Shown: positions 23,782-32,669, counted from the first letter of the stretch. The stretch: 64,000 bases of DNA from Rugamonas rubra (GCF_900114705.1 NZ_FOTW01000004.1:124001-188000), one strand, 5' to 3'. Notes: a model not told the origin generated them from the letters alone. Translations and numbers: made by a program.

Positions 23782-25215
23782 ATGCAAGCCGCCCCCGCCG
23801 CCGACAAATTCAAGCCCTACATCCGCCAGACCATCGCGCAGTCGCGCCAGTGGGACAGCATTCCGCCCGAGTTGCAGGAGGCGGTGCAGGTGGTCTCCCA
23901 CGTGCTGCCGTTCCGCACCAACGCCTACGTGATGGACCAGCTGATCGACTGGGGGCGGGTGCCCGACGACCCGATCTTCCGCCTCACCTTCCCGCACCGC
24001 GACATGCTGCCGGCCCACGAGTACGCCCAGCTGCGCGAGCTGGTGCTGGGGCCGGGCCCGGCCGACCAGGCCCGCCTGCAGCAGCTGGTGCGGCAGATCC
24101 GCCTGCGCATGAACCCGCACCCGGCCGGCCAGATGAGCCACAACGTGCCGCGCGTCAACGACGCGCCGCTGCGCGGCCTGCAGCACAAGTACAAGGAGAC
24201 CGTGCTGTTCTTCCCCAGCGCCGGCCAGACCTGCCACGCCTACTGCACCTTCTGTTTCCGCTGGCCGCAGTTCGTCGGCATGGACGACATGAAGTTCGAC
24301 GCCAAGGAGTCGCACGAGCTGGCCGCCTACCTGCGCGGCAAGCCCGACGTCACCGACGTGCTGCTCACCGGCGGCGACCCCTTGATCATGAACACCCGCC
24401 AGCTGGCCGCCTACATCGAGCCGCTGCTGGCGCCCGAGCTGGGCCACATCCAGAACATCCGCATCGGCACCAAGTCGGTGGCCTACTGGCCGCAGCGCTT
24501 CGTCAGCGACCGCGACGCCGACGACCTGCTGCGCCTGTTCGAGAAGGTCGTCGCGGCCGGCAAGAACATGGCCATCATGGGCCACTACAACCACGCCGTC
24601 GAACTGCGCGGCGCGCTGGCCCAGCAGGCCGTCAAGCGCATCGTCGCCACCGGCGCCACACTGCGCATGCAGGGCCCCTTGATCCGCCACATCAACGAGG
24701 ACCCGGCCAGCTGGGCCGAGCTGTGGCGCACCGGCGTGCGCCTCGGCGCCATCCCCTACTACATGTTCGTCGAGCGCGACACCGGCCCGCGCGAGTACTT
24801 CGGCCTGCCGCTGGCGCGCGCCCACGAGATCTTCCAGGCCGCCTACCAGATGGTGTCGGGCCTGGCGCGCACCGTGCGCGGCCCGTCGATGAGCGCCTTC
24901 CCCGGCAAGGTGGTGATCGACGGCATCGCCACGGTGGGCGGCGAGAAGGTCTTCGCCCTGCAGTTCCTGCAGGCCCGCAACGCCGACTGGGTGCGCAAGC
25001 CCTTCTACGCCAAGTTCGACCCGCTGGCCACCTGGATGGACGAGCTGCGCCCGGCCTTCGGCAAGGACAAGTTCTTCTTCGAGAGCGAGGCCGGCTGGCA
25101 CGACGAGCTGGCCGGCCAGGCGCCGCCGCGCAAGGTGATCCCGCTGACCCCGGCGCTGCAGGCGCACGGCGAGGCGGCCGCCGGCCCGGGCCCCGGCCAC
25201 AGCAACGCGGCCTAG
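23782..25215 (+). CDS. KamA-family radical SAM protein
   Basis: The 477-residue protein belongs to the lysine 2,3-aminomutase family. The iron-sulfur motif is CHAYCTFC (C151, C155, C158; CxxxCxxC). Other family segments are SHNVPRVND, DVLLTGGDPL and HYNHAVEL. The PLP-lysine motif PGGGGK of true lysine aminomutases is not present; the best counterpart is GGEK (K389). The protein may thus act on a different substrate or not be an aminomutase. ATG 23782 has TTGGAG upstream. Two bases separate its stop from the following MFS gene, so both are expressed together. Confidence 0.82.
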   Translation: MQAAPAADKFKPYIRQTIAQSRQWDSIPPELQEAVQVVSHVLPFRTNAYVMDQLIDWGRVPDDPIFRLTFPHRDMLPAHEYAQLRELVLGPGPADQARLQQLVRQIRLRMNPHPAGQMSHNVPRVNDAPLRGLQHKYKETVLFFPSAGQTCHAYCTFCFRWPQFVGMDDMKFDAKESHELAAYLRGKPDVTDVLLTGGDPLIMNTRQLAAYIEPLLAPELGHIQNIRIGTKSVAYWPQRFVSDRDADDLLRLFEKVVAAGKNMAIMGHYNHAVELRGALAQQAVKRIVATGATLRMQGPLIRHINEDPASWAELWRTGVRLGAIPYYMFVERDTGPREYFGLPLARAHEIFQAAYQMVSGLARTVRGPSMSAFPGKVVIDGIATVGGEKVFALQFLQARNADWVRKPFYAKFDPLATWMDELRPAFGKDKFFFESEAGWHDELAGQAPPRKVIPLTPALQAHGEAAAGPGPGHSNAA

Positions 25216-25217
25216 CC

Positions 25218-26507
25218 ATGGACGCCCCCGCGCGCGCGCCCCGGCCGATGTCGGGGGCGGCCCTGTTCGGCCTACTGTTCCTGCCCTACGCCCTGGGCCA
25301 CTTCCTGTCCTGCATGATGCGCACCGTCAACGCCATCCTGGTGCCCCAGCTGACGGCCGAGCTGGCGCTGACGCCGGCCCAACTGGGCCTGCTCAGCAGC
25401 GTCTTCTACTTCGCCTTCGCGCTGGCCCAGCTGCCGGTCGGCGTCGCCCTCGATCGCTGGGGGCCGCGCCGGGTGCAGCCGCCGATGCTGCTGCTGGCGG
25501 CGCTCGGCGCGCTGGCCTTCGCCCACGGCGGCGGCTACGCCGAGCTGCTGTGCGCGCGCGGCCTGATCGGCCTGGGCCTGGGCGGCTGCTTCATGTCCGC
25601 CGTCAAGGCCATCTCGACCTGGATCGCGCCGGCCCGCCTGCCCACCGTGCACGGTTGCCTGATCGCCGTCGGCGGCCTGGGCGCCGCCGCCGCCACCGTG
25701 CCGGTGCGCCTGGCGCTGCGCCACACCGACTGGCACGGCCTGTTCGTCGTGCTGGCCGGCGCCGCCGCCGCGCTGGCGCTGCTGATCCATGTCGCCACGC
25801 CGGCCGCGCCGGCGCCGCCGCCGCGGCGCCGCGCGCCCGGCCTGCGCGGCCTGGGCCAGGTCTACCGCCACCCGGCCTTCCGCGACACCGCCGCCCTGAT
25901 GCTGGTGCCGCACATGGTGTTCTTCGGCGTCCAGGGCCTGTGGATCGGCCGCTGGCTGAGCGAGGCGGCGCGCTGCAGCGAGGCCGAGACGGCCCAGCTG
26001 CTGTACTACGGCATGGCCGCCATCGTCGTCGGCGCCGTGCTGGTCGGCCTGCTCACCGAGTGGGCCGGGCGGCGCGGCGTGGCCCCGCTCGACGTCGCCG
26101 CCGCCGGCGTCGCCCTGTTCCTGCTGGTGCAACTGGGGCTGGCCTGCAACTACGCGCCGCTGCAGCGCCCGCTGGCCGTGCTGTTCACCCTGGTCGGCAC
26201 CGTCACCGGCATCGAATACACCATCATCGCCCAGCGCATGCCGGCCGGCCTGACCGGCCGCGCCGCCACCTGCCTGAACCTGCTGATCTTCCTCGGCGCC
26301 TTCGCCGTCCAGGCCGGCTTCGGCCTGGTGCTGGACTGGTGGCCGGCCGGCGCCGGCCAGGGCCATCCGGCCGCCGCCTACCAGCTCGCCTTCGGCCTGC
26401 TGCTGGCGTTGCAACTGCCCGGCCTGCTGCGCTTCCTGGCGCTGCGCCGTGGCGGGGGCGCCGCTTCCGGTAGAATGGCTTGTCGGCCGCCGCGCGCCGC
26501 CCTCTGA
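25218..26507 (+). CDS. MFS transporter
   Basis: The 429-residue protein has about 12 hydrophobic segments and major-facilitator signatures (FALAQLPVGVALDRWGPRRV between helices 2 and 3; a central Ala/Pro/Arg-rich loop). It begins two bases after the KamA-family gene, so its substrate is likely related to that enzyme, perhaps an amino acid or derivative; this is inference. The last residues (ASGRMACRPPRAAL) overlap a -10-like element for the next gene. Confidence 0.85.
   Translation: MDAPARAPRPMSGAALFGLLFLPYALGHFLSCMMRTVNAILVPQLTAELALTPAQLGLLSSVFYFAFALAQLPVGVALDRWGPRRVQPPMLLLAALGALAFAHGGGYAELLCARGLIGLGLGGCFMSAVKAISTWIAPARLPTVHGCLIAVGGLGAAAATVPVRLALRHTDWHGLFVVLAGAAAALALLIHVATPAAPAPPPRRRAPGLRGLGQVYRHPAFRDTAALMLVPHMVFFGVQGLWIGRWLSEAARCSEAETAQLLYYGMAAIVVGAVLVGLLTEWAGRRGVAPLDVAAAGVALFLLVQLGLACNYAPLQRPLAVLFTLVGTVTGIEYTIIAQRMPAGLTGRAATCLNLLIFLGAFAVQAGFGLVLDWWPAGAGQGHPAAAYQLAFGLLLALQLPGLLRFLALRRGGGAASGRMACRPPRAAL
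26471..26476 (+). promoter_or_regulatory. TAGAAT -10-like element inside the end of the MFS gene
   Basis: GGTAGAATGGC lies within the last codons of the MFS gene, about 100 bp before the oxygenase gene, and matches the other two elements of this kind in the window. It may drive the oxygenase gene. No -35 is clear. Confidence 0.4.
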
Positions 26508-26576
26508 GCCCGCCGCCGCCGGCGCGGCGGGGCGGGCGCCGGCGGCCCCGTCCCCCCCCCCCTTCGACCAGCCGCC

Positions 26577-27428
26577 ATGACCGACCCGCTCTCCGCCTTC
26601 ACCGCCCTGCCGCCCGACTGGCGGGCCTGGGTGCGCGACAACCTGGCGCGCGCCTGCCTGCCTGCCGACATGGTCGACAGCATGGTGCGCTCCGGCCAGT
26701 ACAGCGCTGAGGCGGCGCGCGCCGCCATCGCCCAGGCGCCCGGCTGCCCGGCCGGCGCCTTCGCCGCCGCGCCGGCGCAGCCCTACATCGACACCGGCGC
26801 CGCCGCCCCGGACGGCCCGGGCGGGCGCGCCGTCGAGCTGTTGTTCGCGCTGCGCGACCCCGCCGTGGTGTTGCTCGGCGGCGTGCTCGACGACGCCGAG
26901 TGCGCCGCCCTGCGGCAGCACTGCGACGGCCGCTACAGCCGCTCCACCGTCACCGCCGAGGACGACGGCGCCAGCGCCGTGCACCAGGGCCGCACCAGCG
27001 ACATGGCCTTCATCGCGCGCGGCGACTGCGCCGTGGCCGACCGCGTCGAGCGCCGCCTGGCCGCGCTGGCGCACTGGCCGGTCGAGCGCGGCGAACCGTT
27101 CCAGCTGCAGCGCTACGGCATCGGCAACGAGTACCGCGCCCACTTCGACTGGCTCAACCCGGACGCCGCCGGCCACCGCGCCCATTTGGCGCGCGGCGGC
27201 CAGCGCCTGGCCACCTTCATCCTCTACCTGAGCGAGGTCGAGCAGGGCGGCGCCACCGTCTTCCCCAAGCTGGGCCTGGAGGTCTTCCCGCGCAAGGGCA
27301 GCGCGCTGTTCTTCCTCAACACCGACGCCGCCGGCCGGCCCGACCCGCGCACCCTGCACGCCGGCGCGCCGGTGCTGGCCGGCTGCAAGGTGATCGCCAA
27401 CAAGTGGCTGCGCGCCGGCGACTACTAG
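26577..27428 (+). CDS. 2-oxoglutarate/Fe(II) oxygenase, prolyl 4-hydroxylase type
   Basis: The 283-residue protein has the P4H double-stranded beta-helix domain in its C-terminal half. Iron ligands are H189 and D191 (RAHFDW) and H261 (TLHAGAPV); K271 (GCKVIANKW) would bind 2-oxoglutarate. The segment QLQRYGIGNEYRAHFDW and VEQGGATVFP are typical of bacterial P4H-like proteins, which hydroxylate proline in proteins or peptides; the target here is unknown. The N-terminal 80 residues are less conserved. It has its own possible promoter and is not tightly coupled to the genes on either side. Confidence 0.9.
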   Translation: MTDPLSAFTALPPDWRAWVRDNLARACLPADMVDSMVRSGQYSAEAARAAIAQAPGCPAGAFAAAPAQPYIDTGAAAPDGPGGRAVELLFALRDPAVVLLGGVLDDAECAALRQHCDGRYSRSTVTAEDDGASAVHQGRTSDMAFIARGDCAVADRVERRLAALAHWPVERGEPFQLQRYGIGNEYRAHFDWLNPDAAGHRAHLARGGQRLATFILYLSEVEQGGATVFPKLGLEVFPRKGSALFFLNTDAAGRPDPRTLHAGAPVLAGCKVIANKWLRAGDY

Positions 27429-27463
27429 CGGCCGGCCGGCCCGCCGCCGGCGAGGCCATCGGT

Positions 27464-27469
27464 TAGAAT
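27464..27469 (+). promoter_or_regulatory. TAGAAT -10-like element upstream of the FAH-family gene
   Basis: GGTTAGAATGGC lies 34 bp before the start codon of the FAH-family gene, giving a leader of about 28 bases. Same core as at 13209 and 26471. Confidence 0.45.
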
Positions 27470-27503
27470 GGCGCACCCCCCGCAATCGTCACCAAGGATA
27501 CGT

Positions 27504-28355
27504 ATGAGACTCGTTCGCTATGGCCGTCCCGGCAAAGAAAAACCAGGCCTGATCGATGATGAAGGCAAGCTGCGCGACCTGTCCGGTGTGCTCGCCGACA
27601 TCGACGCCGCCACGCTGTCCGACAAGGCGCTGCGCAAGCTGGCCAAGGTCGCCACCGCCAGCCTGCCGCTGGTGCGCGGCACGCCGCGCTTCGGCGTGCC
27701 GGTGGCCGGCATCGGCAAGTTCATCGGCATCGGCCTGAACTACGCCGACCACGCCGCCGAGGCCGGCCTCGAGGCGCCCAAGGAGCCGATCGTGTTCATG
27801 AAGGCGATCAGCTGCCTGAACGGCCCGGACGACGCCATCGTGCTGCCCAAGGGTTCGAAGAAGACCGACTGGGAGGTCGAACTGGGCGTGGTGATCGGCA
27901 CCCGCGCGCAGTACGTCAGCGAGGCGGACGCGCTGAATTATGTCGCCGGCTACTGCGTCGTCAACGACCTGTCCGAGCGCTCCTTCCAGCTCGAGCGCGG
28001 CCCGCAGTGGGACAAGGGCAAGGGCTGCGACACCTTCGGCCCGGTCGGCCCCTGGCTGGTCACCCGCGACGAGGTGCCCGACGTGCAGCGCCTCGACCTG
28101 TACCTGGAAGTGAACGGCAAGCGCATGCAGACCGGCAGCACCGAGACCATGATCTTCACGGTGGCGCAGATCGTCAGCTACCTGTCGCAGTTCATGACCC
28201 TGGAGCCGGGCGACGTCATCGCCACCGGCACGCCGCCCGGCGTGGGCGCCGGCCGCAAGCCGCAGCGCTTCCTGAAGAAGGGCGACACCCTGCGCGCCGG
28301 CATCGCCGGCCTGGGCGAGCAGCAGCAGGACGTGCTCGCCTGGCAGGCCAAATAA
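27504..28355 (+). CDS. Fumarylacetoacetate hydrolase-family protein
   Basis: The 283-residue protein has the FAH fold: IGIGLNYADHAAEAG, EPIVFMKAISCLNGPDDAIV, TDWEVELGVVIG (acidic metal ligands) and GDVIATGTPPGVGAG. This family cleaves C-C bonds in acylpyruvates and related diketo acids; the closest forms I recall are ureidoglycolate lyase-like and 2,4-diketo-3-deoxy-L-fuconate hydrolase-like. The substrate is not decided by the sequence. ATG 27504 has AAGGA upstream; an upstream frame start at 27468 was rejected. The gene ends at a strong terminator. Confidence 0.87.
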   Translation: MRLVRYGRPGKEKPGLIDDEGKLRDLSGVLADIDAATLSDKALRKLAKVATASLPLVRGTPRFGVPVAGIGKFIGIGLNYADHAAEAGLEAPKEPIVFMKAISCLNGPDDAIVLPKGSKKTDWEVELGVVIGTRAQYVSEADALNYVAGYCVVNDLSERSFQLERGPQWDKGKGCDTFGPVGPWLVTRDEVPDVQRLDLYLEVNGKRMQTGSTETMIFTVAQIVSYLSQFMTLEPGDVIATGTPPGVGAGRKPQRFLKKGDTLRAGIAGLGEQQQDVLAWQAK

Positions 28356-28406
28356 GGCCGCGCCGGCCGCCGGCCGGCTAGCCAGCATTAACTAGCAGCA
28401 ACGACA

Positions 28407-28431
28407 ACGGACCCGCGCGGGTCCGTTTTTC
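28407..28431 (+). terminator. Intrinsic terminator after the FAH-family gene
   Basis: Arms ACGGACCC and GGGTCCGT around a 4-base loop (GCGC), then T5. Confidence 0.92.
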
Positions 28432-28454
28432 TACCCCGCAGCCCGATACGCCAC

Positions 28455-28484
28455 GGGGTCTGACCCCGCAAGGGGTCAGACCCC
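28455..28484. repeat. GGGGTCAGACCCC-type palindrome, copy 2
   Basis: GGGGTCTGACCCC and GGGGTCAGACCCC are exact reverse complements around the 4-base loop GCAA. It lies between the FAH-family terminator and the end of the aminotransferase gene. Confidence 0.92.
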
Positions 28485-28550
28485 TTCGCCCCCGGGTTAA
28501 GGCCGGCGCCCCGGCGATCCACGGGGACACCGTTGGCCGGCCGCGCCGCC

Positions 28551-29882
28551 TCAACCCGGCTCGGCCAGCGCCGCGTCCAGCGCCTCGCCCAGCCGGCCGA
28601 CGATCTCGCCCAGCTCGGCCTGGCTGACGATGAACGGCGGCGCCAGCAGGATGTGGTCGCCGCGCTCGCCGTCGACCGTGCCGCCCATCGGGTAGACCAT
28701 CAAGCCGCGCGCCATGGCCTGCCGCTTGATGCGCGCGTGCAGCTGCAGCGCCGGCGCGAACGGCGCCTTGCCGGCGCGCTCGCGCACCAGCTCCAGGCCC
28801 AGCAGCAGGCCGCGGCCGCGGATGTCGCCGACGTGGGGGTGCGCGCCGAAGGCCTCGTCCAGCAGCGCGCGCAGCTGCGCGCCACGGCGCGCCGCCTGCG
28901 CCACCAGGGCGTCGCGGCGCAGCACCCGCTGCACCGCCAGCGCCGCCGCCGCCGCCACCGGGTGGCTGCCGTAGGTGTGGCCGTGCTGGAAGGCGCCGCT
29001 GCCCTCGCGCAGCGTGGCCACCAGCGGCGCGCGCGCCAGCAGCGCGCCGATCGGCTGGTAGCCGCCGCCCAGCCCCTTGCCCAGCGCCACCAGGTCGGCC
29101 ACCACGCCGTCCTGCTCGAGCGCGTGCAGGGTGCCGGTGCGGCCCATGCCGCACATCACCTCGTCGGCGATGAACAGGATGTCGTGCTTGTCGCACAGCG
29201 CCCGCACGCCCTTGAAGTAGCCGGCCGTCGGCGGGATCGCGCCGCCGGTGGCGCCGACCACCGGCTCGGCGCAAAAGCCGATCACCCGGCGCGGCCCGGC
29301 GGCGATGATGCAGGCCTCCAGCTCGGCCAGCAGGCCGGCCGTGTAGTCGGCCTCGCTCTGGCCGGGCGCCTGTTCGCGCCAGGCGTAGCAGGGCGCCACC
29401 CGCGCCACGTCGATCAGCAGCGGGGCGAAGTGGCGCCGGCGCTGCGCGTTGCCGCCCAGCGCCAGCGCGCCCAGCGTGTTGCCGTGGTAGCTCTGCCGCC
29501 GGGCGATGAAGATGCCGCGTTGCGCCTCGCCGCGCTCGACGTAGTACTGGCGCGCCAGCTTGAGCGCCGCCTCGATCGCCTCCGAGCCGCCGGAGGTCAG
29601 GTAGACGTGGTCGAGGTCGCCCGGCGCCTCGGCCGCCAACAGCGCCGCCAGCTGCTCGGCCGCCTCGGTGGTGAAAAAGCCGCTGTGGGCGTAGGCGGCG
29701 CGCTCGATCTGCGCGTGCATCGCCGCCAGCACGTCGGGATGGCCATGGCCCAGCGAGGAGACGGCGGCGCCGCCGCTGGCGTCCAGGTAGCGGCGGCCCT
29801 GGTTGTCGTCGATGTAGACGCCGCTGGCGCCGACGGCGACCGGCGGCCGCTGGCCAAGATGGCGATGGATCAGATGGCTCAT
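28551..29882 (-). CDS. Class III aminotransferase
   Basis: The 443-residue PLP enzyme has the class III pattern: LDASGGAAVSSLGHGHPDV near the N-terminus, YLTSGGSEAIEAALKLARQY (phosphate-binding region), FIADEVMCGMGRTG and the PLP-lysine K269 in LVALGKGLGGGYQPIGA. It resembles omega-amino acid:pyruvate or putrescine-type transaminases; the amine donor is unknown. The gene is alone on the minus strand, opposite to the carboxymuconolactone decarboxylase-like gene, with a 117-bp shared upstream region. Confidence 0.88.
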   Translation of the reverse strand: MSHLIHRHLGQRPPVAVGASGVYIDDNQGRRYLDASGGAAVSSLGHGHPDVLAAMHAQIERAAYAHSGFFTTEAAEQLAALLAAEAPGDLDHVYLTSGGSEAIEAALKLARQYYVERGEAQRGIFIARRQSYHGNTLGALALGGNAQRRRHFAPLLIDVARVAPCYAWREQAPGQSEADYTAGLLAELEACIIAAGPRRVIGFCAEPVVGATGGAIPPTAGYFKGVRALCDKHDILFIADEVMCGMGRTGTLHALEQDGVVADLVALGKGLGGGYQPIGALLARAPLVATLREGSGAFQHGHTYGSHPVAAAAALAVQRVLRRDALVAQAARRGAQLRALLDEAFGAHPHVGDIRGRGLLLGLELVRERAGKAPFAPALQLHARIKRQAMARGLMVYPMGGTVDGERGDHILLAPPFIVSQAELGEIVGRLGEALDAALAEPG

Positions 29883-29999
29883 GGTGTCCTTGCGGGAAAA
29901 AAGTGACGGGGTGTCCGCAAACGATAAGCGCGGCGCGCTTGTGCTCTGTTGATTTTCCCCCGACTATGGGCAAATAGTTTCCCCACCAAAAGGATGTCC

Positions 30000-30557
30000 A
30001 TGATGCAGGATAGACTAGGCCCGATTCCCTTCGCCCAGATGAGCGCGCTGCAACAACTGGCCGCCCAGGCCGTCATCGACGGCCCGCGCGGCGCCCTTTA
30101 CGGCCCCTTCGTGCCGCTGATCCGCAGCCCCGAGCTGATGGAGAGCGCGCAGAAGATGGGCGCCTATTTGCGCTACCGCAGCGCCATCGGCCTGCGCCTG
30201 AGCGAGCTGGCCATCCTGGTCACGGCGCGGCAGTGGAGCCAGCAGGTCGAATGGGCCATCCACGCCCCCATCGCCGCCGAGCAGGGCATCGCCGCCGACG
30301 TCATCGACGCCATCGCGGCGCGCCGGCGGCCCGCCATCATGGGCGCCGACGAGGCGCTGGTGCACGACTTCTGCGTCGAGCTGCACGAAAGCAAGCGGGT
30401 CGGCGACGCCACCTACGCGGCGGCGCTGGCGCGCTTCGGCGAGCACGGCGTGATGGACTTGATCGGCATCAACGGCTACTACACCCTGCTGGCGATGGTG
30501 ATGAACGTGGCCCAGACGGCGGTGCCGGCCTCGCCCGCCGCGCCGCTGCCGGAGTAG
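30000..30557 (+). CDS. Carboxymuconolactone decarboxylase-family protein
   Basis: The 185-residue protein has the AhpD/CMD-like helical fold (GPFVPLIRSPELMESAQKMG; RLSELAILVTARQWSQQVEWAIH). The usual AhpD CxxC is absent; the family position reads QQVEWAIH, so it is not a peroxiredoxin-like disulfide enzyme. The role may be decarboxylase-like or unknown. Of the adjoining ATGs, 30000 is best placed after AAAAGGA. It ends at a bidirectional terminator facing the esterase gene. Confidence 0.82.
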   Translation: MMQDRLGPIPFAQMSALQQLAAQAVIDGPRGALYGPFVPLIRSPELMESAQKMGAYLRYRSAIGLRLSELAILVTARQWSQQVEWAIHAPIAAEQGIAADVIDAIAARRRPAIMGADEALVHDFCVELHESKRVGDATYAAALARFGEHGVMDLIGINGYYTLLAMVMNVAQTAVPASPAAPLPE

Positions 30558-30577
30558 GACGCCGCGGCGCTAGATGC

Positions 30578-30606
30578 AAAAATCCCCGGACCGGCCGGGG
30601 ATTTTT
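30578..30606. terminator. Bidirectional intrinsic terminator
   Basis: AAAAATCCCCGG and CCGGGGATTTTT form a stem with A-run and T-run on its two sides, between two convergent genes. Confidence 0.92.
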
Positions 30607-30642
30607 CGAGGTCGATGCCGGCCTTGGCCGGCGCGGTGCCGC

Positions 30643-31311
30643 CTACAGCAGCACGCGCTTGAGCCAGGCGCCGATGTGCGCCACTTCCTCCTGGCACACC
30701 GAGTGCTGCATCGGGTACTCGTGCCATTCGACCTGGTAGCCGAGCTGCTTGAGCAGGTCGCGCGACTGTTCGGCGCGTTCCACTGGAATCACCGGGTCCA
30801 TGCGGCCGTGCACCATGAAGATCGGCGTGGCCAGGCTGGCCGCCGTGTGCTCCTTGATGGCCAAGTCGGCGATCGGCACGTAGCCGGACAGGCACATCAT
30901 GCCGGCCAGTTTTTCCGTTTGGCGCAGGCCGGTCTGCAAGGTCATTGCGCAGCCCTGTGAGAAGCCGGCCAGGATGATGCGGTCGAGCGGAATGCCGCGC
31001 GCCACTTCGCGCGCGATCAGCGCCTCGACCTTGACCTGCGAGGCGCGCAGGCCGGCCTCGTCCTCGTGCCGACCCAGGTCGTTGGCGACGATGTCGTACC
31101 ACGAGCGCATCACGTAGCCGCCGTTGATGGTGACGGGCATGGTGTCGGCGTTGGGGAAGACGAAGCGGATGGCCGGCAGGCCGCGCAGGTCCAGTTCGCG
31201 CACCATCGGCACGAAGTCGTTGGCGTCGGCGCCCAGGCCGTGCATCCAGATGATGGCGGCGGCCGGGTTCGGCGCCGATTCGATGTCGATGGTTTGCAGC
31301 AAAGTGCTCAT
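30643..31311 (-). CDS. Carboxylesterase (alpha/beta hydrolase)
   Basis: The 222-residue enzyme is of the phospholipase/carboxylesterase type (EstB/Lypla-like): it begins with IIWMHGLGADANDFVPM (oxyanion region), the nucleophile is S118 in AGFSQGCAM, and the acid and base are D172 (GRMDPVIP) and H203 (MQHSVC). It hydrolyses short to medium acyl esters. ATG 31311 is the first start and fits family length. It lies 15 bp downstream of mog and may be part of the darP-mog transcript. Confidence 0.92.
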   Translation of the reverse strand: MSTLLQTIDIESAPNPAAAIIWMHGLGADANDFVPMVRELDLRGLPAIRFVFPNADTMPVTINGGYVMRSWYDIVANDLGRHEDEAGLRASQVKVEALIAREVARGIPLDRIILAGFSQGCAMTLQTGLRQTEKLAGMMCLSGYVPIADLAIKEHTAASLATPIFMVHGRMDPVIPVERAEQSRDLLKQLGYQVEWHEYPMQHSVCQEEVAHIGAWLKRVLL

Positions 31312-31326
31312 TCGTTTCCTAGCGAT

Positions 31327-31983
31327 TCAGGCGGCGGGCGGACGCAGCGCCGACTTGGGCCGGAACGTCTTGCTCACCGCTGGGTTGGTTTCCATGTAGG
31401 GGCCGCCGATCAGGTCGACGCAATACGGCACGGCGGCGAAGATGCCGCCCACGACCAGCTTGCCGTCGGCGTCGCGCAGGCCCTCGAGGGTTTCCTTGAT
31501 GGCCTTCGGCTGGCCGGGCAGGTTCATGATCAGGGCGGCGTGGTCGGCCGTCTCGCGGATCACCGCCAGCTGGCGCGACAGGATCGCGGTCGGCACGAAG
31601 TGCAGGCTGATTTGTCGCATCTGCTCGCCGAAGCCGGGCATCTCCTTGGTGCCGACGGCCAGCGTGGCCTCCGGCGTGACGTCGCGCCGCGCCGGGCCGG
31701 TGCCGCCGGTGGTCAACACCAGGTGGCAGCGCGCCGTGTCGACCAGCTCGACCAGCGTCGCCTCGATCTGCGCGCGCTCGTCGGGGATCAGCCGCGTCTC
31801 GATGCGGAACGGCGTGCTCAGCGCGGCCGCCAGCCAGTCCTGCAGGGCCGGGATGCCCTGGTCCTGGTAGACGCCGCCGCTGGCGCGGTCCGACACCGAC
31901 ACCAGGCCGATCACCAGTTCCGCCTCGCCGGCGCCGTTGCCGGCGCCGTGACTCGGGCTGTTACCCGGGCTGTTACTCGTCAT
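31327..31983 (-). CDS. mog: Molybdopterin adenylyltransferase
   Basis: Mog adenylates molybdopterin before molybdate insertion. The 218-residue protein has the MogA/MoaB core: IGLVSVSDRASGGVYQDQG, LVLTTGGTGPARRDVTPEAT (TGGTG motif) and ALIMNLPGQPKAIKETL. The first 20 residues are a low-complexity extension. It overlaps the end of darP by 11 bp in another frame, so the two are translated from one message. No molybdoenzyme gene remains nearby except the decayed hydroxylase at 12608. Confidence 0.93.
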   Translation of the reverse strand: MTSNSPGNSPSHGAGNGAGEAELVIGLVSVSDRASGGVYQDQGIPALQDWLAAALSTPFRIETRLIPDERAQIEATLVELVDTARCHLVLTTGGTGPARRDVTPEATLAVGTKEMPGFGEQMRQISLHFVPTAILSRQLAVIRETADHAALIMNLPGQPKAIKETLEGLRDADGKLVVGGIFAAVPYCVDLIGGPYMETNPAVSKTFRPKSALRPPAA

Positions 31984-32575
31984 CTTCTTCGTCGTCCAGC
32001 TCGGCGGCGGCGTCGGCCGCCTTCGCCTTGGTCTTCTTCGCCTCGATCTGCTTGAGGATCTGGAAGATCTCGCGGTAGGCCTTCGGCGGCTTGCTCTCGG
32101 CCTGCTCTTTGCGGGCGTTGCGGATCAGGGTGCGCAGGTGTTGCGCGTCCAGCTCCGGGTTTTCCGCCAACAGGGTGGTCAGCACCTTGTCGTCGGTCAG
32201 CAGCTTCTCGCGGCGCCGCTCCAGCGCGTGCATGGCGTTGGTGTCGGCCTTGGACAAACCCTTCCAGCTGTCGATCGCCTGTTGGATCGCCGCCACTTCG
32301 GCCTCGTCCAAGGTGCGCATCTTCTTGCCGACGTATTGCAGCTGGCGGCGGCGGCCTTCGTGGTTGGTGATCAGCTGGCACTCGAGGATGGCGTCGCGCA
32401 CGTCCTCCGGCATCGGCACCCGCTTGACGCGGTCGCGCGGCTCGGCGATCAGCGCCGCGCCCAGTTCCTGCAGGGCGTTGACCTGGCGCTTCATTTCGGA
32501 TTTTGACGGGCGTTCGTATTCCTGCTCGAACTCGGATGATTGGAAGCCGCAAGCGCCCCGGTTTGGATTTGGCAT
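31973..32575 (-). CDS. darP: Ribosome-associated protein DarP (YjgA)
   Basis: DarP binds late 50S precursors and helps ribosome assembly. The 200-residue protein matches DUF615: SEFEQEYERPSKSEMKRQVN, LGAALIAEP, RVPMPEDVRDAILECQLITN and GRRRQLQYVGKKMR. The C-terminus is an acidic tail (LDDEEDDE). GGAG precedes ATG 32575. It is divergent from pmbA, an arrangement common in related bacteria. Confidence 0.93.
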   Translation of the reverse strand: MPNPNRGACGFQSSEFEQEYERPSKSEMKRQVNALQELGAALIAEPRDRVKRVPMPEDVRDAILECQLITNHEGRRRQLQYVGKKMRTLDEAEVAAIQQAIDSWKGLSKADTNAMHALERRREKLLTDDKVLTTLLAENPELDAQHLRTLIRNARKEQAESKPPKAYREIFQILKQIEAKKTKAKAADAAAELDDEEDDE

Positions 32576-32626
32576 ATTATTAACTCCAGGTTTAGCGCGA
32601 GGCCGCCCCTGTAAACTGTAAACGAC

Positions 32627-32635
32627 TGCTATGAT
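32627..32635 (+). promoter_or_regulatory. Extended -10 promoter (TGCTATGAT) for pmbA
   Basis: TGCTATGAT in the darP-pmbA gap is a good extended -10; no -35 is seen. The start codon of pmbA follows 34 bp later. Confidence 0.45.
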
Positions 32636-32669
32636 ACCTGTTTTAGCGGCCATCCGAAGAAAACAGCCC

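Noticed and set aside
28455..28484. Palindrome copies considered as transcription terminators
   Set aside because: No T-run follows, copies 2 and 3 already have a real terminator just before, and three copies lie inside an operon.
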